Shown piece after piece: positions 10,454 through 20,287 of a stretch of DNA of 64,000 nt. Position 1 is the stretch's first letter, and every line of letters starts with the position of its first letter. The DNA comes from Pedobacter sp. BMA (lineage in GTDB: Bacteria; Bacteroidota; Bacteroidia; Sphingobacteriales; Sphingobacteriaceae). The stretch lies in NCBI RefSeq assembly GCF_001027745.1, contig NZ_LECU01000002.1:248001-312000 (forward strand), written 5' to 3'. The translations under genes and the position numbers were made by a program. Under the pieces are notes generated by a model. That model did not search any database, was not told the origin of the DNA, and saw only the letters and a list, made by a program, of their open reading frames with translations.

Positions 10454-11150
10454 GGAAAAGTTCGTCATCTCCAGTACGCCCTGGCATGATTACCTCCGTT
10501 CATCAGTCCTTGAGCAAAACCTGAATCATGTTTTCCAAATCAACGTTGCCGAATGCTTCGAAACCATCGCTGGTCAGTTGAATGCAGTGTTGCCCGCTAC
10601 CGAAATAGAAAAAGCATCAAGGTTTTCGAATTATGACGATGCGCAACGTTACCTGTCAACCAGATTTGTGCTACGAAAACTCATATCAACCACAACCGGG
10701 CAGCAACCTTCGTCAGTATATTTCGGCGAAATAAAAAATAAAAAACCCGTTACAAAAGGGATAGCATTCAACATCAGTCACAGCGCCAATTGTATCCTGA
10801 TCACCCTCAGCAAATACGCCATAGGTATTGATGTGGAGTACATCAGCCCCCGTTTTGATTATGTGGAGCTCATTTCCCATTGTTTCGATCAGGATGAACA
10901 ATATTTGATCAATTCTGCAAACGATAAAACAGCAATGTTTTATGCGCTCTGGACCCGCAAAGAAGCCATATTGAAAGCAACGGGTGAAGGTTTGATTGAT
11001 GACCTGCCAGCACTTAACTGCCTTTCACCAGTGTATAGAAACGCAGGTAGCGACTTCCAGTTACAAACCTTCGCACTTGGAGCTGATTACATTTTTACCC
11101 TGGCAAACAGCCATATAGCCAAAACCATATTCTGGAATTACCAGATTTAA
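10443..11150 (+). CDS. Sfp-type 4'-phosphopantetheinyl transferase
   Basis: Transfers phosphopantetheine from CoA to the carrier-protein serines of the two preceding megasynthases. The 235-residue protein has the family motifs in order: NISHS, then the Mg-binding IGIDVE, then WTRKEAILKATGEGL with the conserved W/KEA block. A longer in-frame start at 10296 would lie deep inside the NRPS gene and would add residues foreign to the family. The ATG at 10443 overlaps the NRPS stop by 11 bases, a typical coupled start, and the protein then begins with MHTKEKFVIS. Its place as the third gene of the operon says it serves this pathway. No terminator with a T-run follows before ugd. Confidence 0.93.
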   Translation: MHTKEKFVISSTPWHDYLRSSVLEQNLNHVFQINVAECFETIAGQLNAVLPATEIEKASRFSNYDDAQRYLSTRFVLRKLISTTTGQQPSSVYFGEIKNKKPVTKGIAFNISHSANCILITLSKYAIGIDVEYISPRFDYVELISHCFDQDEQYLINSANDKTAMFYALWTRKEAILKATGEGLIDDLPALNCLSPVYRNAGSDFQLQTFALGADYIFTLANSHIAKTIFWNYQI

Positions 11151-11220
11151 ACAATAAGATACCTGACTAGCAACTGGATATAGCCTTAAGAATGTCATGG
11201 CATTTGGTATTAAAGGGCTA

Positions 11221-11251
11221 TTGTGATGCAGAGCTGCCAGCTTTACCTTCG
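11221..11251 (+). promoter_or_regulatory. Candidate Bacteroidota promoter for ugd operon
   Basis: TTGT at 11221-11224 and TACCTTCG at 11244-11251, separated by 19 bases, fit the Bacteroidota -33 TTTG / -7 TAnnTTTG pattern with one mismatch in each box. The predicted transcript would start about 30 bases before the ugd ATG. This separates the polysaccharide operon from the NRPS operon. Confidence 0.45.
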
Positions 11252-11288
11252 TATCAATAAAACATAGAAACCAAAACCCTCGAAATTC

Positions 11289-12641
11289 ATGAAAATAGCA
11301 GTAATTGGTACAGGCTACGTTGGCCTGGTAACAGGCACATGCCTGGCAGAAACCGGAAACGACGTGATTTGTGTCGACATCAACGTCGCCAAAGTAGAAA
11401 AAATGCAAAATGGCCTTCTGCCAATTTATGAGCCAGGGCTTGAATTGCTTTTTAACCGCAACATCAGCCAGAACAGATTAACGTTCACCACCAACCTTGC
11501 TTCAGCAATTAAGGATGCGCAAATTATTTTCATGGCTTTACCAACCCCTCCGGGTGGCGACGGTGCAGCAGATTTATCTTACATACTTGGCGCGGCCAAA
11601 GATGTTGCCTCGCTGATTACCGATTACAAAGTGATTGTAAATAAGTCAACTGTTCCAGTGGGCACAGCTGCTAAAGTAAAAGCAATATTTGAACAACATA
11701 CCACCATTGAGGTAGATGTGGTTTCCAATCCTGAGTTTTTAAGAGAGGGAGTTGCGGTAGAAGATTTCATGAAACCCGATCGTGTTGTACTCGGTACCGG
11801 TAGTGAAAGAGCAAAAAAACTCATGACAGAGTTATATGCCCCTTACGTACGTCAGGGAAATCCAATCATCTTTATGGACGAAAAATCATCAGAACTAACC
11901 AAATATGCCGCCAACGCTTTCCTGGCTACAAAGATTACCTTCATGAACGAAATTGCAAACCTATGCGAACTCGCAGGTGCAGATGTTGATGCAGTCAGGA
12001 AAGGCATAGGCTCCGATGAAAGAATCGGAAAACGTTTTCTCTTCCCTGGTATTGGTTACGGTGGATCTTGCTTCCCAAAAGATGTTCAGGCACTGGTTAA
12101 AGCCGCAGATGAACATCAGTACAATTTCGAAATCCTGAAATCCGTGATGCAGGTAAACGAAAAACAAAAGCTTGTTCTGGTAAATAAAGTCCTTCAATAC
12201 TATGATTTTGATCTCAATGGAAAGCATTTCGCCATCTGGGGATTGTCATTTAAACCTGAAACCGACGATATCAGAGAAGCTCCGGCACTTTATATCATCA
12301 AATCACTACTTAAAAAAGGCGCTACCGTAACCGTTTTCGATCCTGAAGGGTCTGAAAACGTAAAACAACTTTTCGGCGATAAAATCGGCTACGCCAAAGA
12401 CCAGTACGAAGCGCTACATGCAGCTGATGCTTTACTTATCGCTACAGAATGGTCACTTTTCCGCAATCCAGATTTTGAAATGATCGAAACGCTGATGAAA
12501 GAAAAAGTCATTTTTGATGGGCGGAACCTGTTCGACCTGGAGAAAATGAATGGCTTAGGCTATTATTATAACAGCATTGGTCGCCAACTGGTTAACCAGT
12601 CTGATACTGAAGAAACAATTTACGTCGGAGGCCACGAATAA
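11289..12641 (+). CDS. ugd: UDP-glucose 6-dehydrogenase
   Basis: Oxidises UDP-glucose to UDP-glucuronate with two NAD+, supplying the precursor for the next enzyme. The 450-residue length is normal for the family. The N-terminus begins directly with the Rossmann motif GTGYVGL. The substrate domain shows the catalytic cysteine, Cys261 in [10 protein letters not shown]. The C-terminal UDP-binding domain has [15 protein letters not shown]. It is the first gene of a + strand polysaccharide operon, and its stop overlaps the next start by one base (TAATG). Confidence 0.96.
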   Translation: MKIAVIGTGYVGLVTGTCLAETGNDVICVDINVAKVEKMQNGLLPIYEPGLELLFNRNISQNRLTFTTNLASAIKDAQIIFMALPTPPGGDGAADLSYILGAAKDVASLITDYKVIVNKSTVPVGTAAKVKAIFEQHTTIEVDVVSNPEFLREGVAVEDFMKPDRVVLGTGSERAKKLMTELYAPYVRQGNPIIFMDEKSSELTKYAANAFLATKITFMNEIANLCELAGADVDAVRKGIGSDERIGKRFLFPGIGYGGSCFPKDVQALVKAADEHQYNFEILKSVMQVNEKQKLVLVNKVLQYYDFDLNGKHFAIWGLSFKPETDDIREAPALYIIKSLLKKGATVTVFDPEGSENVKQLFGDKIGYAKDQYEALHAADALLIATEWSLFRNPDFEMIETLMKEKVIFDGRNLFDLEKMNGLGYYYNSIGRQLVNQSDTEETIYVGGHE

Positions 12642-13705
12642 TGATCGACAACAACATACCAGTACAGCACAACCAATCCGGAAATACATCAGCAAAACGC
12701 ATCCTGATTACCGGTGCAGCAGGTTTCTTAGGCTCACACCTTTGCGACCGCTTCATAAAAGAAGGTTACCATGTCATAGGCATGGATAACCTCATTACCG
12801 GAAATATTGAAAACATTGAACACCTGTTTGCATTACCGAACTTTGAGTTTCACCACCACGATGTTTCCAAATTTGTACACATTCCCGGAAAGCTGGATTA
12901 TATTCTGCATTTCGCATCGCCTGCAAGTCCGATAGATTACCTTAAAATCCCGATACAAACGCTCAAAGTGGGGTCTCTGGGTACACACAACCTGCTTGGC
13001 CTGGCCAGAGCAAAAAATGCGCGCATGCTGATTGCTTCTACTTCTGAAGTTTATGGCGATCCCAACGTAAACCCTCAGCCCGAAGAATACTGGGGCAATG
13101 TAAATCCGGTTGGGCCGAGAGGTGTTTACGATGAAGCCAAACGTTTTCAGGAAGCCATCACCATGGCATATCATACCTTCCACGGCGTAGAAACCCGCAT
13201 CGTGAGGATCTTCAATACCTACGGACCAAGAATGAGACTAAACGATGGTCGTGTACTGCCTGCGTTTATCGGTCAGGCGCTACGCGGTGAAGATTTAACC
13301 GTTTTTGGTGATGGCAGCCAGACACGCTCCTTCTGCTATGTCGACGATCTGATCGAGGGCATCTACAGACTTCTCCACAGCGATTACAGCCAGCCGGTAA
13401 ATATCGGCAACCCTGATGAAATCACCATTAAGCAGTTCTGTGAGGAGATCATAAAATTAACCGGCACTACGCAGAAAATCATCTACAAGGAACTCCCTCA
13501 GGATGACCCTAAACAACGGCGCCCCGATATTACTAAAGCCCGCGATTTGTTAAACTGGGAGCCCCTGGTTGGTCGTGCAGAAGGCTTACGAATTACCTAC
13601 AAGTACTTTAAACAATTACCTGAAGACGCCCTGCAGAAAACCGAACATAAAGATTTCTCAAAGTACAACACGCATCACATTGCGCAGGCAGAGCTTACAT
13701 CCTGA
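12641..13705 (+). CDS. UDP-glucuronate decarboxylase (UDP-xylose synthase)
   Basis: Extended short-chain dehydrogenase that decarboxylates UDP-glucuronate to UDP-xylose, using tightly bound NAD+. It has GAAGFLG (residues 25-31) as nucleotide motif, the catalytic Tyr163-xxx-Lys167 pair within YDEAK, and the STSEVYG segment typical of UXS enzymes. Length 354 is slightly longer than most UXS because of a short N-terminal tail and a C-terminal extension after about 315. Directly coupled to ugd by a one-base overlap, so UDP-glucose can be turned into UDP-xylose in two steps. This implies xylose, and possibly glucuronate, in the polymer. Confidence 0.94.
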   Translation: MIDNNIPVQHNQSGNTSAKRILITGAAGFLGSHLCDRFIKEGYHVIGMDNLITGNIENIEHLFALPNFEFHHHDVSKFVHIPGKLDYILHFASPASPIDYLKIPIQTLKVGSLGTHNLLGLARAKNARMLIASTSEVYGDPNVNPQPEEYWGNVNPVGPRGVYDEAKRFQEAITMAYHTFHGVETRIVRIFNTYGPRMRLNDGRVLPAFIGQALRGEDLTVFGDGSQTRSFCYVDDLIEGIYRLLHSDYSQPVNIGNPDEITIKQFCEEIIKLTGTTQKIIYKELPQDDPKQRRPDITKARDLLNWEPLVGRAEGLRITYKYFKQLPEDALQKTEHKDFSKYNTHHIAQAELTS

Positions 13706-13725
13706 TCATTTTATCTCAAAGTGCA

Positions 13726-14781
13726 ATGCTAAATCATACAGAAGTGACAGCCCGACCAGAATTACGTAATAAGAACATCCTGTATATCGGGGTAAAATTT
13801 TACTACTATCATCAGCAGCTTATCGATAAGCTCGAATCAAGCTATGGTGCCCGGGTAGATTATTTTCCCGAAAGAGATACCAGTATCCTGTATGGCATTA
13901 TCAATCGCCTGAGTCCTTCTAATCTGGAGGCCTATCAGGAACTGCACTATAAACGGGTTCTCCGTCAAATCATGGAAAGGGAATATGATTATTTCCTTGT
14001 CATCCGTGGTTTTAAGATGCCCGTGTGGTTTGTAAAAAAGTTAAAAGAATTAAACCCATCACTTAAACTGATCAATTATCAGTGGGATTCAAATGCAAAC
14101 AGTCCTTTCATTAATACGAGCACACATTACAACATATTGCCCGAATTTGATGTGACGTTATCTTTCGATTATAAAGATGTAAGTGACTACCCGCAACTAG
14201 CCTATTCTCCAACGTTTTATACCGACGAAATTAAGGCGCTTGGGCAGCAAAACGAAAGTAATGTACAAAAGTATGATCTGTTTTATTTCGGCTCTTATCT
14301 TCCTGAAAGATATGCAGGACTTCAAAAGTTCATTGCTTATGCAAAGGCCAACAACTATTCTCTGAAATCGCATTTTTATATGCCGATCAGATATTATATC
14401 ATCGAAAGACTAAAGGGCGTTAAAATCGACTGGAAACTGATCAAACTTACCAAGATGTCCCGGGAAGATTACATAGCCAACCTGGCAAATGCGAAAACAA
14501 TTATTGATGTAAGCAACGCAAAACAATCTGGAATGGCCATGCGGGTACTAGATGCACTGGGTGCCGGTAAAAAGGTTATTACCACCAACAAATGGGTAGC
14601 CCAGGATAGCATATTTGATCCCAGGCAGATTGCTATTATAGACATTGAAAATATCAGTCTGGATAAAAATTTCATTGAAGATAACTCACCCCTGCCACGA
14701 AAGAAGGAATTCACAATGGACAGGTGGATAGAACGGATCTTTCTCGAGAGTTTCAGTAAAGTCAAGCAGCCGGCACAGTAA
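13726..14781 (+). CDS. CgeB-like / GT-B glycosyltransferase
   Basis: Predicted glycosyltransferase of the polysaccharide pathway, 351 residues, no membrane segment or signal peptide. It looks like the CgeB-type GT-B family: an N-terminal Rossmann-like half beginning NILYIGVKFYYYHQQL, a central LINYQWDSNANSP block, and a C-terminal nucleotide-sugar half with SGMAMRVLDALGAGKKVITTN, the region carrying the acidic/glycine loop in GT-B enzymes. Substrate and linkage cannot be read from sequence. It starts 20 bases after the UDP-xylose synthase, so a xylosyltransferase role is possible but is inference only. Confidence 0.8.
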   Translation: MLNHTEVTARPELRNKNILYIGVKFYYYHQQLIDKLESSYGARVDYFPERDTSILYGIINRLSPSNLEAYQELHYKRVLRQIMEREYDYFLVIRGFKMPVWFVKKLKELNPSLKLINYQWDSNANSPFINTSTHYNILPEFDVTLSFDYKDVSDYPQLAYSPTFYTDEIKALGQQNESNVQKYDLFYFGSYLPERYAGLQKFIAYAKANNYSLKSHFYMPIRYYIIERLKGVKIDWKLIKLTKMSREDYIANLANAKTIIDVSNAKQSGMAMRVLDALGAGKKVITTNKWVAQDSIFDPRQIAIIDIENISLDKNFIEDNSPLPRKKEFTMDRWIERIFLESFSKVKQPAQ

Positions 14782-14833
14782 TCTATTCACATTCCCCCAA
14801 CCTAAACGTAAAAGAACGAATAATCCCCGTTAG

Positions 14834-16189
14834 ATGAAGATTTTATCCAAGCTTAAGAACATACATTTTCTGTCATTGATGGGTACGGGAGGCATGTCGG
14901 TATTAACCTTTCTGTTAACCGCCATTCTTTATCGTTCTTTGTCCATTAAAGAAATAGGCATCTGGTTCTTTTTTCAGTCTATGCTTTCCTTTCTTGATAC
15001 CTTTCGCCAGGGTTTCTTATCTACCGCATTTGTCAAGTTTTATGCCGGTGCCTCACCCGAGCGGGGCCGCGAAGTAATTGGTTCAACCTGGTACATTGCT
15101 ACGGCCACCACCGTTATCCTTTTATTGCTCAGCATTCCGCTCCTGTTTATTGTTTATCTGATCAAGGACGAAAGCCTGGTCTTTTTTGCAAAATTCTACG
15201 CCTTTAATCTAATGGCATCATTACCGATGATCGTGACGATGTGCATTGCACAGGGCGATTTAAAGTTCGGTCGCTTGTTGTATATCCGCGTATTCCAGGT
15301 AAGCTTTCTCATTTTGTGCGTAGGCTTTCTCATTTTTACCAGGCAAAATAACCTCGTCAATTTAATGTACATTAACATTGCAGCCAGCGCCATCACAAGC
15401 ATTTTCTGCATGCTGCTGGGCTGGTCGGGCATCAGGTTCTTCTCGCATCGCACAAGAGAAAGTACACGGGAGATTTTCAATTTTGGTAAATACACGGTAG
15501 GCACTTCAATAAGTTCCAGCCTTTTCGGCGTTACCGATACCTTCGTGATTAACTTCATGCTGGGTCCTTCGGCCCTTGCCGTATACAACCTGGGCCGTAG
15601 GCTAATGGAGGTAGTCGAAATACCCCTGCGCAGCTTTGTAGCAACAGCCATGCCTGCACTGTCAAGCGCCTTCAATCAGGGCAACAAGGAAAAACTCATT
15701 TCAACAATGGGTAAATACATTGGTATCATCACCATTGGTCTCATTCCTTTCCTAATTGGCACATACATCTTCGCCGGCTACGCCTTAGCCATTATTGGTG
15801 GTGGCAAGTACAATGGTACCGAAGCCGGATCCATAGCGGTGAATATATTCAGGATCAGTGCAACAATTGCACTGCTTTACCCGGCCGACAGATTCATGAG
15901 TGTAACTCTTGATGCCATTCACAAGCCTCAAATCAATTTATATAAGGTCATCATTATGGTGATCATCAATGTAGCCACCGATTTCGGAGGGATTTATTTC
16001 TTTGGAAACATATATGGATTGGTAGCAGGTACATTTATTCCGATTCTTGTGGGAACCATCATTTCCTATTACCACATTAGCAGAGGCTATAAGCGCTTTT
16101 CAATTGTGGAAAGCTATACCAATAGTTTCCTGGAAATTAAAAGATTTGTCTTCAACGGGTTTAAACCCGATAAAAAATTATCTCATTAA
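14834..16189 (+). CDS. Wzx-like oligosaccharide flippase (MOP superfamily)
   Basis: Polytopic inner-membrane protein of 451 residues with about a dozen hydrophobic segments and no large soluble domain. The start (MKILSKLKNIHFLSLMGTGG, followed by a helix with TFLLTAILYRSLS) is typical of RfbX/Wzx transporters, which flip undecaprenyl-linked repeat units to the periplasm. The middle has YNLGRRLMEVVEIPLRSFV, a block common in this family. A Wzy-like polymerase and a Wzz-like copolymerase are encoded in the convergent operon, so the locus is a complete Wzy-dependent system. Confidence 0.9.
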   Translation: MKILSKLKNIHFLSLMGTGGMSVLTFLLTAILYRSLSIKEIGIWFFFQSMLSFLDTFRQGFLSTAFVKFYAGASPERGREVIGSTWYIATATTVILLLLSIPLLFIVYLIKDESLVFFAKFYAFNLMASLPMIVTMCIAQGDLKFGRLLYIRVFQVSFLILCVGFLIFTRQNNLVNLMYINIAASAITSIFCMLLGWSGIRFFSHRTRESTREIFNFGKYTVGTSISSSLFGVTDTFVINFMLGPSALAVYNLGRRLMEVVEIPLRSFVATAMPALSSAFNQGNKEKLISTMGKYIGIITIGLIPFLIGTYIFAGYALAIIGGGKYNGTEAGSIAVNIFRISATIALLYPADRFMSVTLDAIHKPQINLYKVIIMVIINVATDFGGIYFFGNIYGLVAGTFIPILVGTIISYYHISRGYKRFSIVESYTNSFLEIKRFVFNGFKPDKKLSH

Positions 16190-16201
16190 AAGCTAAAAAT
16201 C

Positions 16202-17065
16202 ATGACAACCATGTTCAGCATACCATCCTGGGTTCAGCAATACAAATTTGACTACACTAAAGTAGCAGAGGTACCCGATCAGATATTCAACGATATTAAT
16301 TCAAAGCTTGATACGCTGACCAAAGGCGAGCCCGATGTGAGCATCGTCATTGGCGCATGGAACGAGGAAATCAATATACTAAAGAATGTCGCCAGCCTGG
16401 CTGATCTAAAATCCAGGTATAGCATCGAAATTATTGTCATCAACAACAATTCTACCGATGGTACGCAAACTACGTTAGATAAGCTTAACATCCGCAACTA
16501 CTTTCAGCCCATTCAAGGCTGGGGGCCTGCACGGCAAATGGGGCTTGAACAATCCAGAGGGAAATACATCCTCCTTGCCGATGCCGACTGCGTTTACCCC
16601 GCCTGCTGGGTAGATGATATGCTCGAATCACTCTCACAGGATAATGTTTCCTGTGTATACGGGCGCTACTCGTTCATCCCTGAAAAAGGATATCCCCGCT
16701 GGAAACTTTATATGCTCGAAAGAATGAAAGATGTAATCTCGGAACTCCGTCACCTGAAACGTCCTTACCTTAATGCCTATGGCATCAGCATGGGCTATGT
16801 GAAAGCATACGGACTCGAAATTGGTCACATCATGACCCGTTTTAGAGGGGATGATGGTAAAATGGCTTTCGACCTGATGAAATACGGCCAGGTGAAACAG
16901 GTTAAAGGAGATAAAGCAAGGGCATGGACTGCTCCCCGCACATTACAGCGCGATGGCAGTTATTCAAAAGCCTTATGGAACAGGTTAAAGATCGAATCTG
17001 CCAAGTCGCTCTCTTTTTTAACGGCAATGAAGCCACATGACACTAAAAATGTTCCGGGCGAATAA
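16202..17065 (+). CDS. GT2-family glycosyltransferase
   Basis: Cytosolic GT-A fold enzyme, 287 residues. After a short N-terminal extension the fold begins at DVSIVIGAWNEE and continues with IIVINNNSTDGT. The nucleotide-sugar metal site is LLADADC, a DxD variant. An RGDDGKMAFDLMKYG block near residue 220 fits the ED-like acceptor/base region. No transmembrane helix is seen, so it works at the membrane face on lipid-linked sugar. A second ATG three codons downstream is possible as the start. The donor sugar is unknown. Confidence 0.88.
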   Translation: MTTMFSIPSWVQQYKFDYTKVAEVPDQIFNDINSKLDTLTKGEPDVSIVIGAWNEEINILKNVASLADLKSRYSIEIIVINNNSTDGTQTTLDKLNIRNYFQPIQGWGPARQMGLEQSRGKYILLADADCVYPACWVDDMLESLSQDNVSCVYGRYSFIPEKGYPRWKLYMLERMKDVISELRHLKRPYLNAYGISMGYVKAYGLEIGHIMTRFRGDDGKMAFDLMKYGQVKQVKGDKARAWTAPRTLQRDGSYSKALWNRLKIESAKSLSFLTAMKPHDTKNVPGE

Positions 17066-17085
17066 TTAGATATTAACAAAGCAAT

Positions 17086-17868
17086 ATGGTATTTTTTCCT
17101 CAGGTTTCATTACTCATTACCCATTACAACAGAAGTCATTCTTTAAAGAACCTGTTGCAAAGATTCCGGCAATTGAACTGTGTATTCGGCCAGATAGTGG
17201 TTTCCGATGACGGAAGCAAGTCCGAACACGCAAAAAACCTTCTTGAACTTCAGAAAGAATATGGATTTCTGCTGGTAACAGCACCTACGAACCGCGGTCT
17301 GGGCAACAACCTCAATAAAGGCCAGGATGCCGTTAATAAGCCATTTACGCTTTATATTCAGGAAGACTTCGAGCCAGCTGATCTGTTTCCGACCGCTTTT
17401 GCCGAAGCGTTGGTCATCATGGAAAACAGAACTGAACTCGACATCGTTAAGTTCTATGCCTATTACCCATATGCCTACTTAAAGTCGTACAATGAAAATT
17501 TTGATGAAATGTATGTACCGGCCTTAGCCGCAGATTACAGGAAAATCTATTTTTATACCGATCACCCTCATTTACGTCGCTCCGCTTTCTTCACCAAATT
17601 CGGCCGCTATCCCGAAGGTATCAAAGGCGACGCAACAGAGTATAGCATGTGCATATCCTTCCTGCAGCACAAAGGAAAAGGTTTATTCTATAAAGATTTT
17701 GCTAACCTCCTCTCACAGAAAAACTCAGCTGAAGAGCCAAGTACCATGCAGAGGGAAAACTGGAAACAACGTAACGGGCTCCTGATCAGCATGATCCGCT
17801 ATGTGTACAGACAATTTAAATATAATTTCGATATTGTAACTCAAAAGCCCCTGAAGCAGATGCCATAA
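17086..17868 (+). CDS. GT2-family glycosyltransferase
   Basis: Small GT-A type glycosyltransferase (260 residues): VSLLITHYNRSHSLKNLL at the N-terminus, IVVSDDGSKSEHAKNLL for the UDP site, and YIQEDFEPADLF at the DxD position, where the acidic pair is ED rather than DxD. The C-terminal part lacks membrane helices. It is the last gene of the + operon; a strong terminator begins at its stop codon. The family is clear, the sugar is not. Confidence 0.85.
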   Translation: MVFFPQVSLLITHYNRSHSLKNLLQRFRQLNCVFGQIVVSDDGSKSEHAKNLLELQKEYGFLLVTAPTNRGLGNNLNKGQDAVNKPFTLYIQEDFEPADLFPTAFAEALVIMENRTELDIVKFYAYYPYAYLKSYNENFDEMYVPALAADYRKIYFYTDHPHLRRSAFFTKFGRYPEGIKGDATEYSMCISFLQHKGKGLFYKDFANLLSQKNSAEEPSTMQRENWKQRNGLLISMIRYVYRQFKYNFDIVTQKPLKQMP

Positions 17869-17895
17869 ACGCCGGACTAAATCCGGCGTTTTTTT
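17868..17895 (+). terminator. Rho-independent terminator
   Basis: Perfect 9-bp stem AACGCCGGA (17868-17876) / TCCGGCGTT (17882-17890) with a CTAAA loop, followed by a T-run to 17895. It lies between the two convergent polysaccharide operons and acts on the + strand arm. Confidence 0.92.
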
Positions 17896-17923
17896 CCTTC
17901 CTTCCCGCTTTCTTCCTTGCCTC

Positions 17924-19105
17924 TTAAACGCCTATTGATTCGTAAATCTCCTTTACCGAGCGTTCCCAGCTATGTGATCTGGCAAAAGCTTTTCTTCTTG
18001 CTATAAGTTCAGCATTGTTGTTTGATAACAACTGGTGTATGCCATCAATATATTCTTTTAACGAACCGGCCAGGCTAACATAATGTTTAAATGCCTGCAT
18101 CGACTTTGTAGCCGTTGCAATTGTCGGCTTGCCCAATACCAGGTATTCATCAATCTTTCTAGGATAATTACCTATTGTCAAATCATTTACCACCTGCGGA
18201 TTAAAGCATACATCGAAGCTGTCAATATATACCGGTAAATCAGTTACAGGCTTTGGACCGGTAAAGTGTACATTCTGCAGCTGATGTAATTCGCTGTTTA
18301 AGAAATCTTCATCTTCAGGTCCAACCAGCACGATGTTCCACTCAGGTTTGGCTTTGGCAATTGCACCAATTAAACTAATATCCAGGCGTGCAGAGGTAAG
18401 TACACCAACATAACCAATTACGGGTCCAACAAAATCTCCCTTTATTTTATCCTTTTTGCTGTTCAGATATTCATCAAAAAGTTCAAAGTCGCATCCCTGC
18501 CCAACATAAAAAGCATTAGGATTATAGGTAGCGCAATAATCTTTAAGAAATTCCGAATTCGCTACGCAGATATTGCTTTTAGCAATCAGCTTGGGTTCCA
18601 GGCTTGTACCATGCCTCTCGTAATAGGTGGTCGCAATCATATTATCCCTCGAATAATACACAGAGAAAGCAGGCTTCAGAAAATCAATCAGGTAAAAACT
18701 CCTGAAAATATCACTGTCGTTAAACAGAATCACATCTTCGAAACCGAGTGCGTCTATCGTAGGCTTAATGGCCCGATAAAACCGCTGGTTATTCAGGCGG
18801 TTAAAAACGTTAAATAAAGTGTCGAAGGGCAGCCAGTTAATTGATTCAATTAAGCAATCCGGATAAAGCGTATACAGGTTATTGTTAATCTGCTGTAGCC
18901 CTTCCTGTTTGCCGGCAATCACGTCTAAACGCATTTTTACCCCGGCGTTATTCGAACGCCTGATTTTAGTAATCCGGTCAAGTGGCGGATTGATATAAAG
19001 AACACGGTTGTGTTTTGAAAACTCCACTGCAATATTTTTGCAATTGCTACCAATCTCGGTATCCCAGGCTTGTTGCCCTACGATAATAATATTTCGATTT
19101 TTCAA
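17924..19105 (-). CDS. GT-B (GT1/GT4-like) glycosyltransferase, TTG start
   Basis: Predicted cytosolic glycosyltransferase of 393 residues. N-terminal Rossmann half starts at NIIIVGQQAWDTEIGS; the C-terminal half has IGYVGVLTSARLD, WNIVLVGPEDE and PRKIDEYLVLGKPTIAT, which carries the glutamate of the GT4 E-x7-E region. The only start that keeps the first beta strand is a TTG three bases after the preceding gene's stop, so the two are translationally linked. It is the last gene of the - strand polysaccharide operon. Sugar specificity cannot be read. Confidence 0.85.
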   Translation of the reverse strand: MKNRNIIIVGQQAWDTEIGSNCKNIAVEFSKHNRVLYINPPLDRITKIRRSNNAGVKMRLDVIAGKQEGLQQINNNLYTLYPDCLIESINWLPFDTLFNVFNRLNNQRFYRAIKPTIDALGFEDVILFNDSDIFRSFYLIDFLKPAFSVYYSRDNMIATTYYERHGTSLEPKLIAKSNICVANSEFLKDYCATYNPNAFYVGQGCDFELFDEYLNSKKDKIKGDFVGPVIGYVGVLTSARLDISLIGAIAKAKPEWNIVLVGPEDEDFLNSELHQLQNVHFTGPKPVTDLPVYIDSFDVCFNPQVVNDLTIGNYPRKIDEYLVLGKPTIATATKSMQAFKHYVSLAGSLKEYIDGIHQLLSNNNAELIARRKAFARSHSWERSVKEIYESIGV

Positions 19106-19108
19106 ACC

Positions 19109-20287
19109 TTAGCTTTTAGCCTCACCTTTTAATGAGGGAATGACGTGTACGGTAGCTACTGATCGTTTATTCGCATTTCTGATTTTCAGAAGCGAACACA
19201 CCTGCAGATACATAAATGCGGGAATATTTAACAAGGAACGGAATATTTTCTGATCAGCTTTACCATGGCGTAAGCCAATATAAAAACCAGTTACAAACAA
19301 CAATAAAGCTACAAACCAGGTAATGGCCATATAACTGCCCATCAATATATTTGCAGCGAAGCAGATTACGGAGAGCAAAATAAAAATAAACAATGGTGGT
19401 CTCACCAATATAGTACCAAACAATATCTGGTTCCAGCTCAACGTTTTAAACCCTTTAATCAGTACTGATAGTCCAAGTCCGAAATATTTAAACCAGGTAT
19501 TAATCCATCTTGAACGTTGATGAACCAACTGCGTAGAATTGGCGGTCTTTTCATCGTATACTATAGCCTGGGGTGCAAATGCTATCCTCTTATTCATTCC
19601 CACTATTTTGGCTTGAAGTACCTTATCAAAACCTGCGCCTTCTAAATCATAATTTTTAAAACAGTCCAGATATAACGAAGTTTTAAAAGCCATGCCCGAA
19701 CCCGCAAGTGTGGCAGATGAGCCCAGTTTGAACAATAATTCCCCGTCAAAAAAATGATAATAGTAGTCTCGTGCGGCATCCATCGCTGCGATAGCTGTAT
19801 CATAAGATTTTGCTTTCCGCACCCCCTGTACTGCTTCGTAACCAAGTTCAAACAACACATTCATTTCGTTTAGGTATTCCGGGTCAGTCAGGTTATCGCT
19901 ATCAATGATCGTAATCAGCTCGTGCTCACGAATAAAATGGGCTATCGCGTATAGATGAGATCGGGTGTTACTCGCCAGCACCTGTTCAGGGCGCAATACC
20001 ACTACCCGGTCATCATCAAATGAAAGTCCCGATACATCGCAGTTATCTGCCACCACATATATGGTATAGTGCTGATAATTTAAAGATAACAGGGATTGTA
20101 CCACTGCCGGCAATAAATCAACCTGTTGATAAGCCGTCACAATGATCCCGTAATCATAGTCTTTCGAAACTCTCCGGGATTCTTTTGCAGAAGGCACCAG
20201 GAGGTAAACTACATAAAGTAAAATGGGCAATACCAGATTATATCCGATAAAAAATTGTAAAATCAGCCATAGATAATGTATGATCAT
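19109..20287 (-). CDS. Membrane GT2 glycosyltransferase (processive-type architecture)
   Basis: Integral inner-membrane glycosyltransferase, 392 residues: one N-terminal helix (about 5-28), a GT-A domain from YGIIVTAYQQVDLLPAVV through IIDSDN (DxD) to QRSRWINTW (QxxRW), then three or so C-terminal helices (about 285-345). The DxD plus QxxRW plus flanking helices are those of cellulose/hyaluronan synthase-like GT2 enzymes, although a non-processive role is equally possible. Its ATG overlaps the stop of a 32-codon membrane peptide gene by four bases (ATGA), which argues that the two are co-translated. Confidence 0.9.
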   Translation of the reverse strand: MIIHYLWLILQFFIGYNLVLPILLYVVYLLVPSAKESRRVSKDYDYGIIVTAYQQVDLLPAVVQSLLSLNYQHYTIYVVADNCDVSGLSFDDDRVVVLRPEQVLASNTRSHLYAIAHFIREHELITIIDSDNLTDPEYLNEMNVLFELGYEAVQGVRKAKSYDTAIAAMDAARDYYYHFFDGELLFKLGSSATLAGSGMAFKTSLYLDCFKNYDLEGAGFDKVLQAKIVGMNKRIAFAPQAIVYDEKTANSTQLVHQRSRWINTWFKYFGLGLSVLIKGFKTLSWNQILFGTILVRPPLFIFILLSVICFAANILMGSYMAITWFVALLLFVTGFYIGLRHGKADQKIFRSLLNIPAFMYLQVCSLLKIRNANKRSVATVHVIPSLKGEAKS

